Assembly (NCBI GenBank): GCA_005518205.2
Contig: RFFC02000002.1
Coordinates: 62,001-126,000 of the forward strand
Origin: Hormoscilla sp. GUM202
GTDB lineage: Bacteria > Cyanobacteriota > Cyanobacteriia > Cyanobacteriales > Desertifilaceae
Length of the DNA: 64,000 nucleotides
Direction: 5' to 3'
The notes beneath the pieces are model-generated. The model was not told the origin of the DNA. It saw nothing but the letters and a program-made list of their open reading frames with translations, and searched no databases. Every line of letters starts with the position of its first letter. Positions within the stretch are counted from its first letter, which is position 1. This document shows, one piece after another, positions 47,401 through 56,049 of this stretch. The translations under genes were made by a program, and so were the position numbers.

Positions 47401-47550
47401 AGAGTTTGTAGTAAGCGCTTTAGCGCTTTCAGTGTTTGTAGTAAGCGCTTTAGCGCTTTCAGAGTTTGTAGTAAGCGCTTTAGAGCTTTCAGTGTTTGTA
47501 GTAAGCGCTTTAGAGCTTTCAGTGTTTGTAGTAAGCGCTTTAGAGCTTTC
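47401..47550 (-). repeat. Five tandem 30-bp palindromic units in the NTRC linker
   Basis: Each 30-bp unit reads TTTGTAGTAAGCGCTTTAGC (or AGAGC) plus GCTTTCAGNG and contains AAGCGCTTTAGCGCTTT-type dyads. They translate on the minus strand as (ES[SA]KALTTN[TS])5 in frame. A related palindrome (TTTGAGGACTAAAGTCCTCA) directly follows at 47373-47400 and encodes the next linker residues. A single relative lies at about 41550. Confidence 0.95.
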
Positions 47551-47893
47551 CCCTTGATGGAACTCCTGGGCCAACCCATTAGCAGAGAGCCATCTTTCTG
47601 CTAACATTGCCCCCATACAGCCGCTACCAGCAGCAGTCACAGCCTGACGAAACTCGCGGTCTTGCACGTCACCGACAGCATAGACCGCCTCCACGCTAGT
47701 TTCCACCGAACCGGGTTTAGTCACAACGTAACCCACCTCATCCAGTTCCAGTTGACCTTGGAAAAGTTGAGTATTGGGGGTGTGACCAATAGCATAGAAC
47801 AGACCGCCAGCAGGTAACTCACTAATTTCCCCCGTCTGGTTATTTTTCACCTTCACCCCTTGCATCTTGCCATTAGCACCGAATACGTCCACT

Positions 47894-49918
47894 GAAGTTG
47901 CTCAATATGTTGGTGGGGAGTGATTTCCACACGAGAGTAGCTCCTGCAGCTTTTTAAACAGGAGCTGATGTCGCACTTAATGAGTCTGTCCTTTATAACA
48001 AGGAGCTGTAACACCCTTGGTGCTTAGGTGGAAACTACACAAGCGAGACTTGGAGTCAATGGTTTATGTTTATGTTGGTTTTGGCGGCTGCATCTGTTGA
48101 ATTAGCGTGGACAACGCTGGCATCTTGAAAGATTTGGAAATTCGATCCTTAATGTACGAATAAAAATTCACTCCGTTTTTGCGGCAGGTGTCAACCAGAG
48201 CCAAAAACACTTCCCACGCCTGAGTCCCCTGTAGAGTGCGGGTTCCATTGGAGATTTTGCGCTTAATCACATACTCCCGGACTGTCCGCTCTGCCTCATT
48301 ATTGTCAAGAGGAACTTCAGGAAAATCTAGAACTAATAGTAAATAAGGCTTCTTCTGTTTTGTTAAATCAATTCTATGATCTAAAGCACTGTATCCGGTT
48401 TGACGGGAAAACAATTTGTCAAATTCGGTTTCAAGCAACAGTTTTTGTTGTCGCTGCTCTTCTGTGCTTTGCTGTTGATAGGCTTTGAGTTGATAATAGT
48501 AAATCCAAAAATAAGAGAGAAATTGTGCCAGGCTTTTTTGATGAGAGGGAACCAGAGGAGTCAGCTTTTCGTAGTGTCGTCCTTCATGAATCCAGCATAA
48601 ACTACGATGGTTCGTCTGGTTGTGAAATTGTCCCGCGTCATCAGCCACCAAAATATCTATGTAGTCCCCGAGCTGCTTTTTCTTCTTGTCAGGCAAAATA
48701 CTGTCAACTAAATCATCTGATTGAACAACTGCTAATTCAGTTGGATCCAACTGCAATTCGTTTAACATTTGGAGAACTGTTTCAGAGTTTTTGCGCTCTC
48801 TGGTAAAAAAACTGCTATAGTAAGGATTGCAGAGTGTGAATACATAGCAATTTTTCCCATTAACCCGCATCCCCGTATCATCAATTTGGTGATAACTGGT
48901 ACTGCCCAGTCCCGCTTCTAAAATAGCATTTCGTTCTTCAGTAAATTCTCTTAAATATTGCCGAGTTATTAAGTTAGATATTTTTCCCGCCGAGATTACT
49001 ATTCCCTGAGACTGCAACAATTTAAGAATCTTTTCTTCTGGCACTCGTAACTGATAATACAAAGTGAGAACAAATGCTTCGAGTTCACTCCCGTAAGATT
49101 TGCCTTTTAATCCTTGCGGCAACTGGGCTTCGTAAAATTTCTCCGTACTAGGTGAATAGAGTCTTTCTAGTCGATAAATAACCGTGTCTGTTTTAAATAT
49201 AATATTTTGAATTGTTACTTCTCGGTAGCCTCTATGGGTGATATCTGACGGCAAGTTACTCCGAGCCAGTTTGATAACCTCTTCTCTGTCAATATGAATA
49301 AGTTGGCGACGTTCCTGGGGGGGGGTTTTCGGTTTTTTCTTTTTTCGCTCTCGACTATTGGGCTGCTCTGGTTTGGCCTCCGCAGAAGTATCAGCTTTAG
49401 AAGTATCAGCTTTGGCTTGAGGTTTGATGTCAGGTTTTCCCTTGTGCCCTTTGAGCGCGGCTATTTCATCTCTCAATCGTTGATTGTCAGCTTTCAATTC
49501 AAGGTTTTGGCTGTATAGGTCTTCTAGGTAATTGAGTAACCGCTGCAAAACTTCCCGACTTTTTGGGTCGAGATTCTCTGTGTCTTGGTCGAGGTCAGCA
49601 AGCCAATTCTTAGTCATGTCTTCCAACTTACTACTTATTTATCGAATTTGTCAACCCTGGGCGCGGGATTTTGAAAAAAATCAGCTGTCGCGCATCTCAA
49701 CTGCATATTCGGGCGCTCGGCTGCCGACTCACCACTTCGAGGTCAAAACCCCCCACCCCGTAAGCATTTGAGAAGTTTTCGCTCCTCAAAAATTGCTCTT
49801 GTCCTGTTAGGCATTCCGAGGCAGTACAAGGGCTGTTCACTCCAGTCCGATGGCCCGAGTAACTATGCAGTACCGGCAGTACCCATATTCCTTCACCACC
49901 AATATCTTGAGCAATTAC
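47894..49918. mobile_element. Complete IS66-type (ISBst12-like) insertion sequence
   Basis: 2025 bp. Imperfect inverted repeats start GAAGTTGCTCAATATGTTGG (left) and GTAATTGCTCAAGATATTGG (right, inward); GTAA is the usual IS66 end. CGTCCACT is duplicated at 47886-47893 and 49919-49926, the 8-bp duplication expected for IS66. It carries a single transposase gene and no tnpA/tnpB, as in the ISBst12 subgroup. A second copy starts at the left window edge, so the element is multi-copy and probably recent. Confidence 0.95.
48070..49626 (-). CDS. IS66-family transposase
   Basis: 518 residues, apparently intact. An N-terminal coiled coil (LNYLEDLYSQNLELKADNQR) is followed by a charged linker (AKADTSKADTSAEAKPEQPN) and a zinc-finger-like region. 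The DDE core has YHQIDDTGMRVNGKNCYVFT (first Asp), ILVADDAGQFHN with CWIHEGRHYEKLTPL (second Asp region) and PEVPLDNNEAERTVREYVIK (Glu), then the IS66 C-terminal block NGTRTLQGTQAWEVF. The CWIHEGRHYEKL variant in place of CWAHxRR is typical of ISBst12-like members. It acts on the element's own ends. Confidence 0.92.
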   Translation of the reverse strand: MEDMTKNWLADLDQDTENLDPKSREVLQRLLNYLEDLYSQNLELKADNQRLRDEIAALKGHKGKPDIKPQAKADTSKADTSAEAKPEQPNSRERKKKKPKTPPQERRQLIHIDREEVIKLARSNLPSDITHRGYREVTIQNIIFKTDTVIYRLERLYSPSTEKFYEAQLPQGLKGKSYGSELEAFVLTLYYQLRVPEEKILKLLQSQGIVISAGKISNLITRQYLREFTEERNAILEAGLGSTSYHQIDDTGMRVNGKNCYVFTLCNPYYSSFFTRERKNSETVLQMLNELQLDPTELAVVQSDDLVDSILPDKKKKQLGDYIDILVADDAGQFHNQTNHRSLCWIHEGRHYEKLTPLVPSHQKSLAQFLSYFWIYYYQLKAYQQQSTEEQRQQKLLLETEFDKLFSRQTGYSALDHRIDLTKQKKPYLLLVLDFPEVPLDNNEAERTVREYVIKRKISNGTRTLQGTQAWEVFLALVDTCRKNGVNFYSYIKDRISKSFKMPALSTLIQQMQPPKPT

Positions 49919-50595
49919 CGTCCACTGACTCGGTATGCCAGTGGACCGTGATTTTGGGGTTATGCAAGACTCGGTCTTGCATGGCCTTAGAAGCCCGCAT
50001 CTGGTCCCGGCGCACTAGCAGATGCACGTGAGATCCATACTTGGTCAGATAGACTACTTCTTCTGCCGCCGTGTCACCAGCACCAATTACCACCAACTCT
50101 ACTCCCTTAAATATAGGACTGGCACCATCACAAATCGCACAAGCCGAGATGCCCTGATTCCAGAACTTTTCCTCAGAGGGCAGTTCCAATCGTTTTGCTG
50201 TGGCACCGGTGGCGATGACAATGCTGTGGGTGAGTAATGCCCGTTCGCGCGATCGGGCAGTAAAGGGACGCTGGCTCAAGTCAACAGATACCACATCTTC
50301 AGTATATAGCTCCGCCCCCCAGCGCACCGCTTGAGCCTTCATTCTGTCCATCAGTTGCGGGCCCGTAATGCCGTCGGGGAAGCCAGGAAAATTCTCCACT
50401 TCCGTAGTTGTCATCAGCTGACCGCCAGGAAGACCGCCCATTTGGTAGCCTTCAAAGACGATCGGTTTGAGGTTGGCACGACCAGCGTAGATCGCCGCCG
50501 TGTAGCCAGCAGGACCAGAACCAATGATTACCAAGTTTTCTACTGTCGGGCTTGCCATAGCAGTTATCCCAACTCATAATGACTACGACTAATAT

Positions 50596-52586
50596 CCCAC
50601 ATTCCGCACGACAAATTGTAATCTATCATGTATTACGAAAAAAATCATTTTGTGCCACAAATGTAGTACGTAGTGAAGAAGGTATCTGAGTATAAATACT
50701 CAGACATGCTCCCGATCTGCCCCAAAATCCCTGGCATTGAGTTATAATGGAACGTGTTTGAAGTTCAGATACAGAATGATGGAAATTACCAATCTAGATC
50801 ATCTGGGATTAGTGGCCGGAATCATCGATGACATAGGAATAGAATTGATAATTAACCGGCGATTGCCAAAACACTCATCAGAGAAAATTAGTTCTGGTCA
50901 AGTTGTTAAAGCAATGATAATAAATGCCTTAGGATTAGTGTCAGCACCATTATACCTGTTTTCCAGATTTTTTGAAGGAAAAGCAATAGAACACTTAATT
51001 GGAGTTGGAGTCAAACCGGAATATTTGAATGATGATAAATTGGGAAGAGTTATGGATGAGCTATATGAAATAGGAATTGGAGAAGTTGAGATAGCGTTAT
51101 CAGTATTAAAAAAATATCAAATCAAAAGGGAAACAGCACATAGAGATTCAAGTTCATTTCATGTTCATGGAGAGTACAAAACATCATCTGTAGTCGAACC
51201 TAGGCCAATAAAAATAACTCATGGATATTCAAGAGACCATAGACCAGATTTGAAACAATATACAATGCAGTTAATTTGTTCAGGAGATGGAGGTATTCCT
51301 TTATGGATAAAGATGGGAGATGGAAATGCCTCAGACCAAAAAGAAATTCCTTTAGCAATAACAGAGTTCAAAAAAACTTTTGAATTTTCAGGGTTAATGG
51401 TAGCCGATGCAGCATTATATACGCAAGACTGCAAATTTTAGGTGATATCAAGTGGTTATCGCGAGTGCCACTTACTATTAAAGCAGCCAAGAAGTTGGTC
51501 ACGGAGGCGGATACAGAGAATTTTATTTCTTGCGAACAGCCAGGATATCGTTACCTAGAAGTAAGGCAAAACTATGGAGATATAGAACAAAGATGGCTAG
51601 TAATTGAAAGTCAGGAGCGTCGGGAATCAGACCTCAAAAAATTGCAGGATAAAATTGACAAAGATTTACGTGTTGCCAAAAATAAATTAAAAGAATTAAG
51701 TTGTCGTGAATTTGCTTGTGCCCCGGATGCTATAGTAGCGGCAAATAAGCTATTAAAAAAATCATTGTATCATCAACTAACGGACATAACAACTCAATCG
51801 ATTTTCACTAAGTCTGAGAGTGGAGAGTCTGATTGCCACTATCAAGTCCAAGCAACTATTAGGGAATGTCTCGAACAAGTGCAAGAGAAAAAAAACCAGG
51901 CAGGACGCTTTATTTTAGCAACTAATCAACTCGATGAATTAGCGCTAAATCCCGAAAAAATGCTCTCCATAAAAACGAGCAGCGTGGAGCGTTGTTTTAA
52001 GTTTTTTAAATCGCCCATGTTTTTTGCTGATAGTGTATTTATTAAATCGCCAAAACGCATTGAAGTTTTAGGTTTAATTATGGCCTTATCTTTGTTAGTG
52101 TATAAGGTAGCAGAGCGACAGATAAGGCAAACACTTAAACGAACAGGTTCAGGAGTAAAAAATCAGTTAGGTCGGCTGACGGATAGACCAACTCTTCGTT
52201 GGATATTTCAATGTTTTCAGTCAATTCATATCTATATCGATCGCGGGAGCAAACAGATTTCCAATATTAATGAGGAGCGGTTGCACTTTTTGAAGTTCTT
52301 TCCACCAGCATGTCAGCGGTACTATTTGCTGGAGTCAATTATGTAAAAATACACATTCAATAATGAGTAGAACTTAGGGATATTCATCTCTGAGTAGCTC
52401 TCTTGTGAGCAATAATAGGGAAATTTTAGGAATTTTATGTCAAGTAAGTTTTTGTTGTTGGTTGGTATAAGCTTTTGGGTATTGTAAGGGACGTTGCGCC
52501 GGATATTTGTCTGTATTTGTGATAGTGTAAGAGTTGAAAAAACCAGTGTTTTATTTATGTAGTACACTTGTCGTGCGGAATGTAGG
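50596..52586. mobile_element. Complete IS1634-family element with 6-bp TSD
   Basis: Inverted repeats CCCACATTCCGCACGACAA (left, 50596) and CCTACATTCCGCACGACAAG (right, inward) bound a 1991-bp element. TAATAT is duplicated at 50590-50595 and 52587-52592, matching the 5-6 bp typical of IS1634. It lies 37 bp upstream of the NTRC start codon and so may remove the NTRC promoter. Its own transposase gene is frameshifted. Confidence 0.92.
50776..52346 (+). pseudogene. IS1634-family transposase, frameshifted
   Basis: The first frame starts MMEITNLDHLGLVAGIIDDI and runs to AALYTQDCKF. Comparison with the fragment at 14815-15412 (ALYTQDNLQYLGNIEWL) shows loss of 4 nt around 51429, after which the second frame (GDIKWLSRVPLTIKAAKKLV) runs to HFLKFFPPACQRYYLLESIM. 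The DDE domain is otherwise complete: HRDSSSFHVHGEY and VADAALYTQD carry Asp residues, and SSVERCFKFFKSP may carry the Glu. Total length would be about 523 residues. Confidence 0.9.
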
Positions 52587-53160
52587 TAATATAGTTCAAT
52601 TGATGAAAAAAAGCAATCAAGACTGTCTGCCCCCGTAGGTTAAACTGTAGGGTAGGCACTGCGGTAGGCACTGCCCACCATCGGGTATAATGCTTTTGGG
52701 GTTTTGGTGAAAAATGCCTAGCAATTAGGAATTATGCAAACGGACAACAAAAATCAAGAAATCCGAGATAAAATACGTCAGCAATTTGACAGCGCTCCTT
52801 ATGGCAACGTACCGCTAGATCTATCTCCCAAAAAAAATGCAGCTTTGCTCTATCTTCACAATCTAGTTACCCCTTACCATCTCAGAAATCAAAAGATTAT
52901 CAACCCAGAAGGGAAAGTAATTCTCGACGCAGGCTGTGGCAGTGGCTATAAATCCTTAGTTTTGGCCACGGCCAACCCCGGGGCCAAAATTATCGGTATC
53001 GATATTTCCGAGGAGTCGCTGAAACTAGCACGCCAACGCTTGGCACACCACGGGTTTGCGGAGGCAAAATTTTATGCTATGCCTTTGGAGGAGTTACCTA
53101 GCCTGGGGATAGAGTTTGATTATATCAACTGTGATGAAGTCCTTTACCTGTTGCCTGATA

Positions 53161-54339
53161 AGTAGTTGGACAAAATTAATTGCACAAAATCGAGAAAACT
53201 TGTTATACTAGATATAGCTACTCGTACATGTAGCAGATTTTTGTCAAACTAACGGGGAGTCGGTTTTCATGCTCATCCCCGGCCAGATATATTTGACATA
53301 ATATGACGATAAATTAGGAGAAATTAAGAAGGATTTTAATGCGCGAAATAAATGAGCTTTCTGCAAAATTGCTCTTACGAATTTATCATCAAAGTCGCCA
53401 TCATCAAGTTCGTCAAAGAGCACATTGTTTACTTTTGCGAGATCGAGAACATAAAAAAGTTAAAGAACTTATGGAAATCTTTGATGTTAGTTATAGAACT
53501 ATCTACAATTGGATTAAAAATTGGGATTCCGAGGGAATGGTCGGACTATATAATAAGTCTGGAAGAGGTCGTAAGCAAACCTTTAGTCTCGAACAAAAAG
53601 AAAAAATTAAAGCCTGGACTGAAGAAGAACCGAGGCAATTAAAAAAAGTGGTGGCTAAAATCAAAGAAGAATGGGGAATTGAAACAAGTGTTAAAACTGT
53701 TCAGAGAATATTGAAAACAATGAATATGAGTTGGCATCGGATGCGTAAAGGGGTAGCTGTCAGCCCCCCAGCTCAAGAGTATGAGGAAAAAAAAGCACAA
53801 CTTGAACAACTGAAACTGTTAGACAATTTGGGGGAAATTAATTTGTATTATTTAGATGAAAGTGGGTTTTATTTAATCCCTTGTGTCCCTTATGGATGGC
53901 AAAATATTGGGGAATATATAGAAGTACCTAGTCGGAGTAGCCGCAGATTAAATGTATTAGGAATAATGAATCGCCACAATCATTTAGAAGCGTATGTATC
54001 TACTCAAAATATTAATTCAGATGTAGTCATAGCTTGTATCGATGCATTTTTTCCCACGAGAATGGAAAAGCAAACAGTAATTGTAGTAGACCAAGCATCT
54101 GTCCATACTAGTGATGCTATTCAAGATAAGATTGAAGAATGGAAAGAACGCAATATTACTATATTCCATCTCCCCACTTATTCACCTCATTTGAATTTGA
54201 TTGAAATCTTGTGGCGGTTTATTAAATACGAATGGATTGAAATCGATGCTTATTCTTGCTGGAAAAACTTAGTTGATTCCGTTGAAACAATCATAAAAAA
54301 TTTTGGAGAAAAATATGTAATTAATTTTGTCTGACTACT
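53161..54339. mobile_element. Complete IS630-family element with TA duplication
   Basis: Inverted repeats AGTAGTTGGACAAAATTAAT (left) and AGTAGTCAGACAAAATTAAT (right, inward). TA stands on both sides (53159-53160 and 54340-54341), the usual IS630/Tc1-mariner target duplication. 1179 bp with one transposase gene. A solo end of the same element lies at 21163-21190. Confidence 0.95.
53339..54334 (+). CDS. IS630-family transposase
   Basis: 331 residues, intact. An N-terminal winged helix-turn-helix (KVKELMEIFDVSYRTIYNWI, then GLYNKSGRGRKQTF) binds the ends. The DDE catalytic core has NLYYLDESGFYLIPC (first Asp), VIVVDQASVHTSD (second Asp) and PTYSPHLNLIEILWRFIKYE (Glu). One continuous frame, unlike many IS630 elements with programmed frameshifts. 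The element may still be mobile. Confidence 0.95.
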   Translation: MREINELSAKLLLRIYHQSRHHQVRQRAHCLLLRDREHKKVKELMEIFDVSYRTIYNWIKNWDSEGMVGLYNKSGRGRKQTFSLEQKEKIKAWTEEEPRQLKKVVAKIKEEWGIETSVKTVQRILKTMNMSWHRMRKGVAVSPPAQEYEEKKAQLEQLKLLDNLGEINLYYLDESGFYLIPCVPYGWQNIGEYIEVPSRSSRRLNVLGIMNRHNHLEAYVSTQNINSDVVIACIDAFFPTRMEKQTVIVVDQASVHTSDAIQDKIEEWKERNITIFHLPTYSPHLNLIEILWRFIKYEWIEIDAYSCWKNLVDSVETIIKNFGEKYVINFV

Positions 54340-55341
54340 TATATCTGTGGGCTTGCAGGCAATGAAGTCCGTGCTGAAACCCGAGGGCATAATTCGCGCA
54401 AATCTCCATAGCAGCTTGCAGCGTCAGCCATTTTTCCGGGCACAGGAATTTTTCCGCATGCTGGGTTTAATGGATGGCGCCCTCCACAAACAAGAGATTG
54501 AACTGGTGCGGGAAACCATGAAAAATGTCAAAGACCATATCTATCTTAAGATCAAGGCTTGGCGCTCAGATTATGAAACCAACGATGAGCTCGTGCTGGC
54601 CAATCACTTGCTTCAGGGTGACAAGGGTTATAACATCCCAGAAATGTTTGCGGCCCTAAGATCCGCTGATTTGGAGTTCGTCAGCATGGTGCAGTGGCCG
54701 GAGTGGGACTTACTGGCTATGTTTAAGGACGTGGATGAGTTACCGATATCCGTGGCCATGGCGTTCGGCGAGATGTCTGCCGAAGAGCAGCTCCATGCCC
54801 ACGAACTGCTACAGTCTGCCCAGCGTCTGCTGGACTTCTGGTGCGGTCATCCAAATGAAGGTCAGTCCTTTATGCCAGTGGAGGAGTGGACCGAGTCAGA
54901 CTGGCGACAAGCACGAGTACATCTACACCCCCAGCTGAGAACTGCCGAACTGAAACAGGAGCTGATGGCTCATCTGACACAGCTCGAGGGACTGAATATA
55001 AATCAGCATCTGCCCATTGCTCAACAGCCCGTCGTTCTCCTAGACAGTGCGGTGGCTGCATGCATCCTACCGCTGCTAGACGGCGGGCTACCGATGATGT
55101 CACTGGTGGAGCGCTGGCTGCAGATGAGGCCGCGAGATCCCGTGACCCTGGAGTCAAGCACGGAACCGGAAGCATTTGCAGTGGTTAAGCAGATGTTGAG
55201 CAGCTTAGCTCAGTTTGGGTATATTCTGCTGGAACGCTGACGGGGAGGGCGTTAGAGATTTTTTTTACGGGAAGTGATATGAAAAGGGAAGAAAGTGGGT
55301 AAGTTAAAAATAAGGAGTTAGAAGCAAAGGAGAGACTACTC

Positions 55342-55872
55342 ATGAAGACTGAATTTAAGACCAAATTCCTGCAACACTTGATCGATAAGAAGCAAGACAA
55401 GGGCTTCACGCTGATTGAACTGCTGGTGGTGATCATCATCATCGGGATTCTGTCCTCCATTGCCTTGCCCTCCTTCCTCGGCCAAGCAAACAAAGCCAAG
55501 CAGTCCGAAGCGAAAGCCTATGTCGGTTCAATGAACCGGGCACAGCAAGCCTACTACCTGGAAAAAGGTGAATTGAGTGACAATCTTGATATTTTGGGTC
55601 TTAGCATTCAGACAAAAACTGCTAACTACACATATGGCATAACTGATGGGGGGACAGGCAGTAGTGCTGTAACGAACTGGGGTACTGCAATTGATAAAAA
55701 TGCAGTACTGAAGTCCTATGTAGGAGGGGTAAATAGAGGCGGAAGCACCGTTGCTGTCGCAACCACGTTTACTGTCTTGTGTGAAAGCGACAAGGCTAAT
55801 GAAGCTAAATCTGCAGCAACATATGACGAAACAACCGGTCCAAGTTGCCCTACGAATTATACAAAGATTTAA
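55342..55872 (+). CDS. pilA: Type IV pilin / pseudopilin (PilA-like)
   Basis: 176-residue prepilin. The class III leader ends in DKKQDKG|FTLIELLVVIII, with the PilD cleavage site between Gly and Phe and Glu at +5. The hydrophobic helix (IIIIGILSSIALPSFLGQAN) follows, then the globular domain with the cyanobacterial SMNRAQQAYYLEKGELSDN block, and a C-terminal Cys pair (VLCESDK, PSCPTNY) likely forming the D-region disulfide. It would be assembled into motility pili. It lies 101 bp after the methyltransferase gene and upstream of two glycosyltransferase genes on the same strand; its Ser/Thr-rich head could be glycosylated. A weak AGGAG-like site precedes the start. Confidence 0.93.
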   Translation: MKTEFKTKFLQHLIDKKQDKGFTLIELLVVIIIIGILSSIALPSFLGQANKAKQSEAKAYVGSMNRAQQAYYLEKGELSDNLDILGLSIQTKTANYTYGITDGGTGSSAVTNWGTAIDKNAVLKSYVGGVNRGGSTVAVATTFTVLCESDKANEAKSAATYDETTGPSCPTNYTKI

Positions 55873-56049
55873 TCTCTAGAGGCTGAGGTTTGAGCTAATA
55901 GATTTTCAAGATTTTTAGAAGCGGGCAAATTACTCTGTTCGCTTCTTATCTATAGCAGTTAAGTTAAATGCTACAAATAAACCAGGAAAAATAGGGAATT
56001 TGTTGTTAATTAATACAGATAGACCATTCTTGATAACTTGAGGATTGTG

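Larger units (their letters stand above)
47032..50558 (-). pseudogene. NADPH-thioredoxin reductase C (NTRC), split by an IS66-type insertion
   Basis: NTRC joins an NADPH-thioredoxin reductase to its own thioredoxin and feeds electrons to 2-Cys peroxiredoxin. The N-terminal part (50558 to about 49919) has the FAD motif [20 protein letters not shown], the redox pair CAICDG and the NADPH motif [12 protein letters not shown], and ends HWHTESVD. The C-terminal part (about 47893-47032) resumes with [41 protein letters not shown], a linker, and thioredoxin with CRPC. An element at 47894-49918 separates them with an 8-bp duplication of CGTCCACT. The linker holds a fivefold [10 protein letters not shown]-type repeat. 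Neither half should work alone unless expressed separately; a second IS also lies 37 bp upstream of the start. Confidence 0.95.
52734..55240 (+). pseudogene. SAM-dependent methyltransferase gene split by IS630
   Basis: Part 1 (52734-53160) is the class I Rossmann methyltransferase: VILDAGCGSGYKSLVLATAN (motif I, SAM), IIGIDISEESLKLARQRLAH (motif II) and FDYINCDEVLYLLPD (post I). Part 2 (54342-55240) resumes in phase as ISVGLQAMKSVLKPEGIIRA and runs through a long helical region (LQSAQRLLDFWCGHPNEGQS) to QFGYILLER. Removing 53161-54339 and one TA restores one frame of about 440 codons. The C-terminal half resembles methyltransferases in cyanobacterial glycan loci; the substrate is unknown. It is the first gene of the plus-strand pilin/glycosylation region. 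Confidence 0.93.

Noticed and set aside
47248-47604. Plus-strand 118-codon frame with repeated CSKRFSAF units
   Set aside because: It is the antisense of the repeat-expanded NTRC linker; the repeats keep several frames open.
53352-53642. Alternative frame at the start of the IS630 transposase
   Set aside because: It overlaps the intact transposase, which alone carries the DDE motifs.
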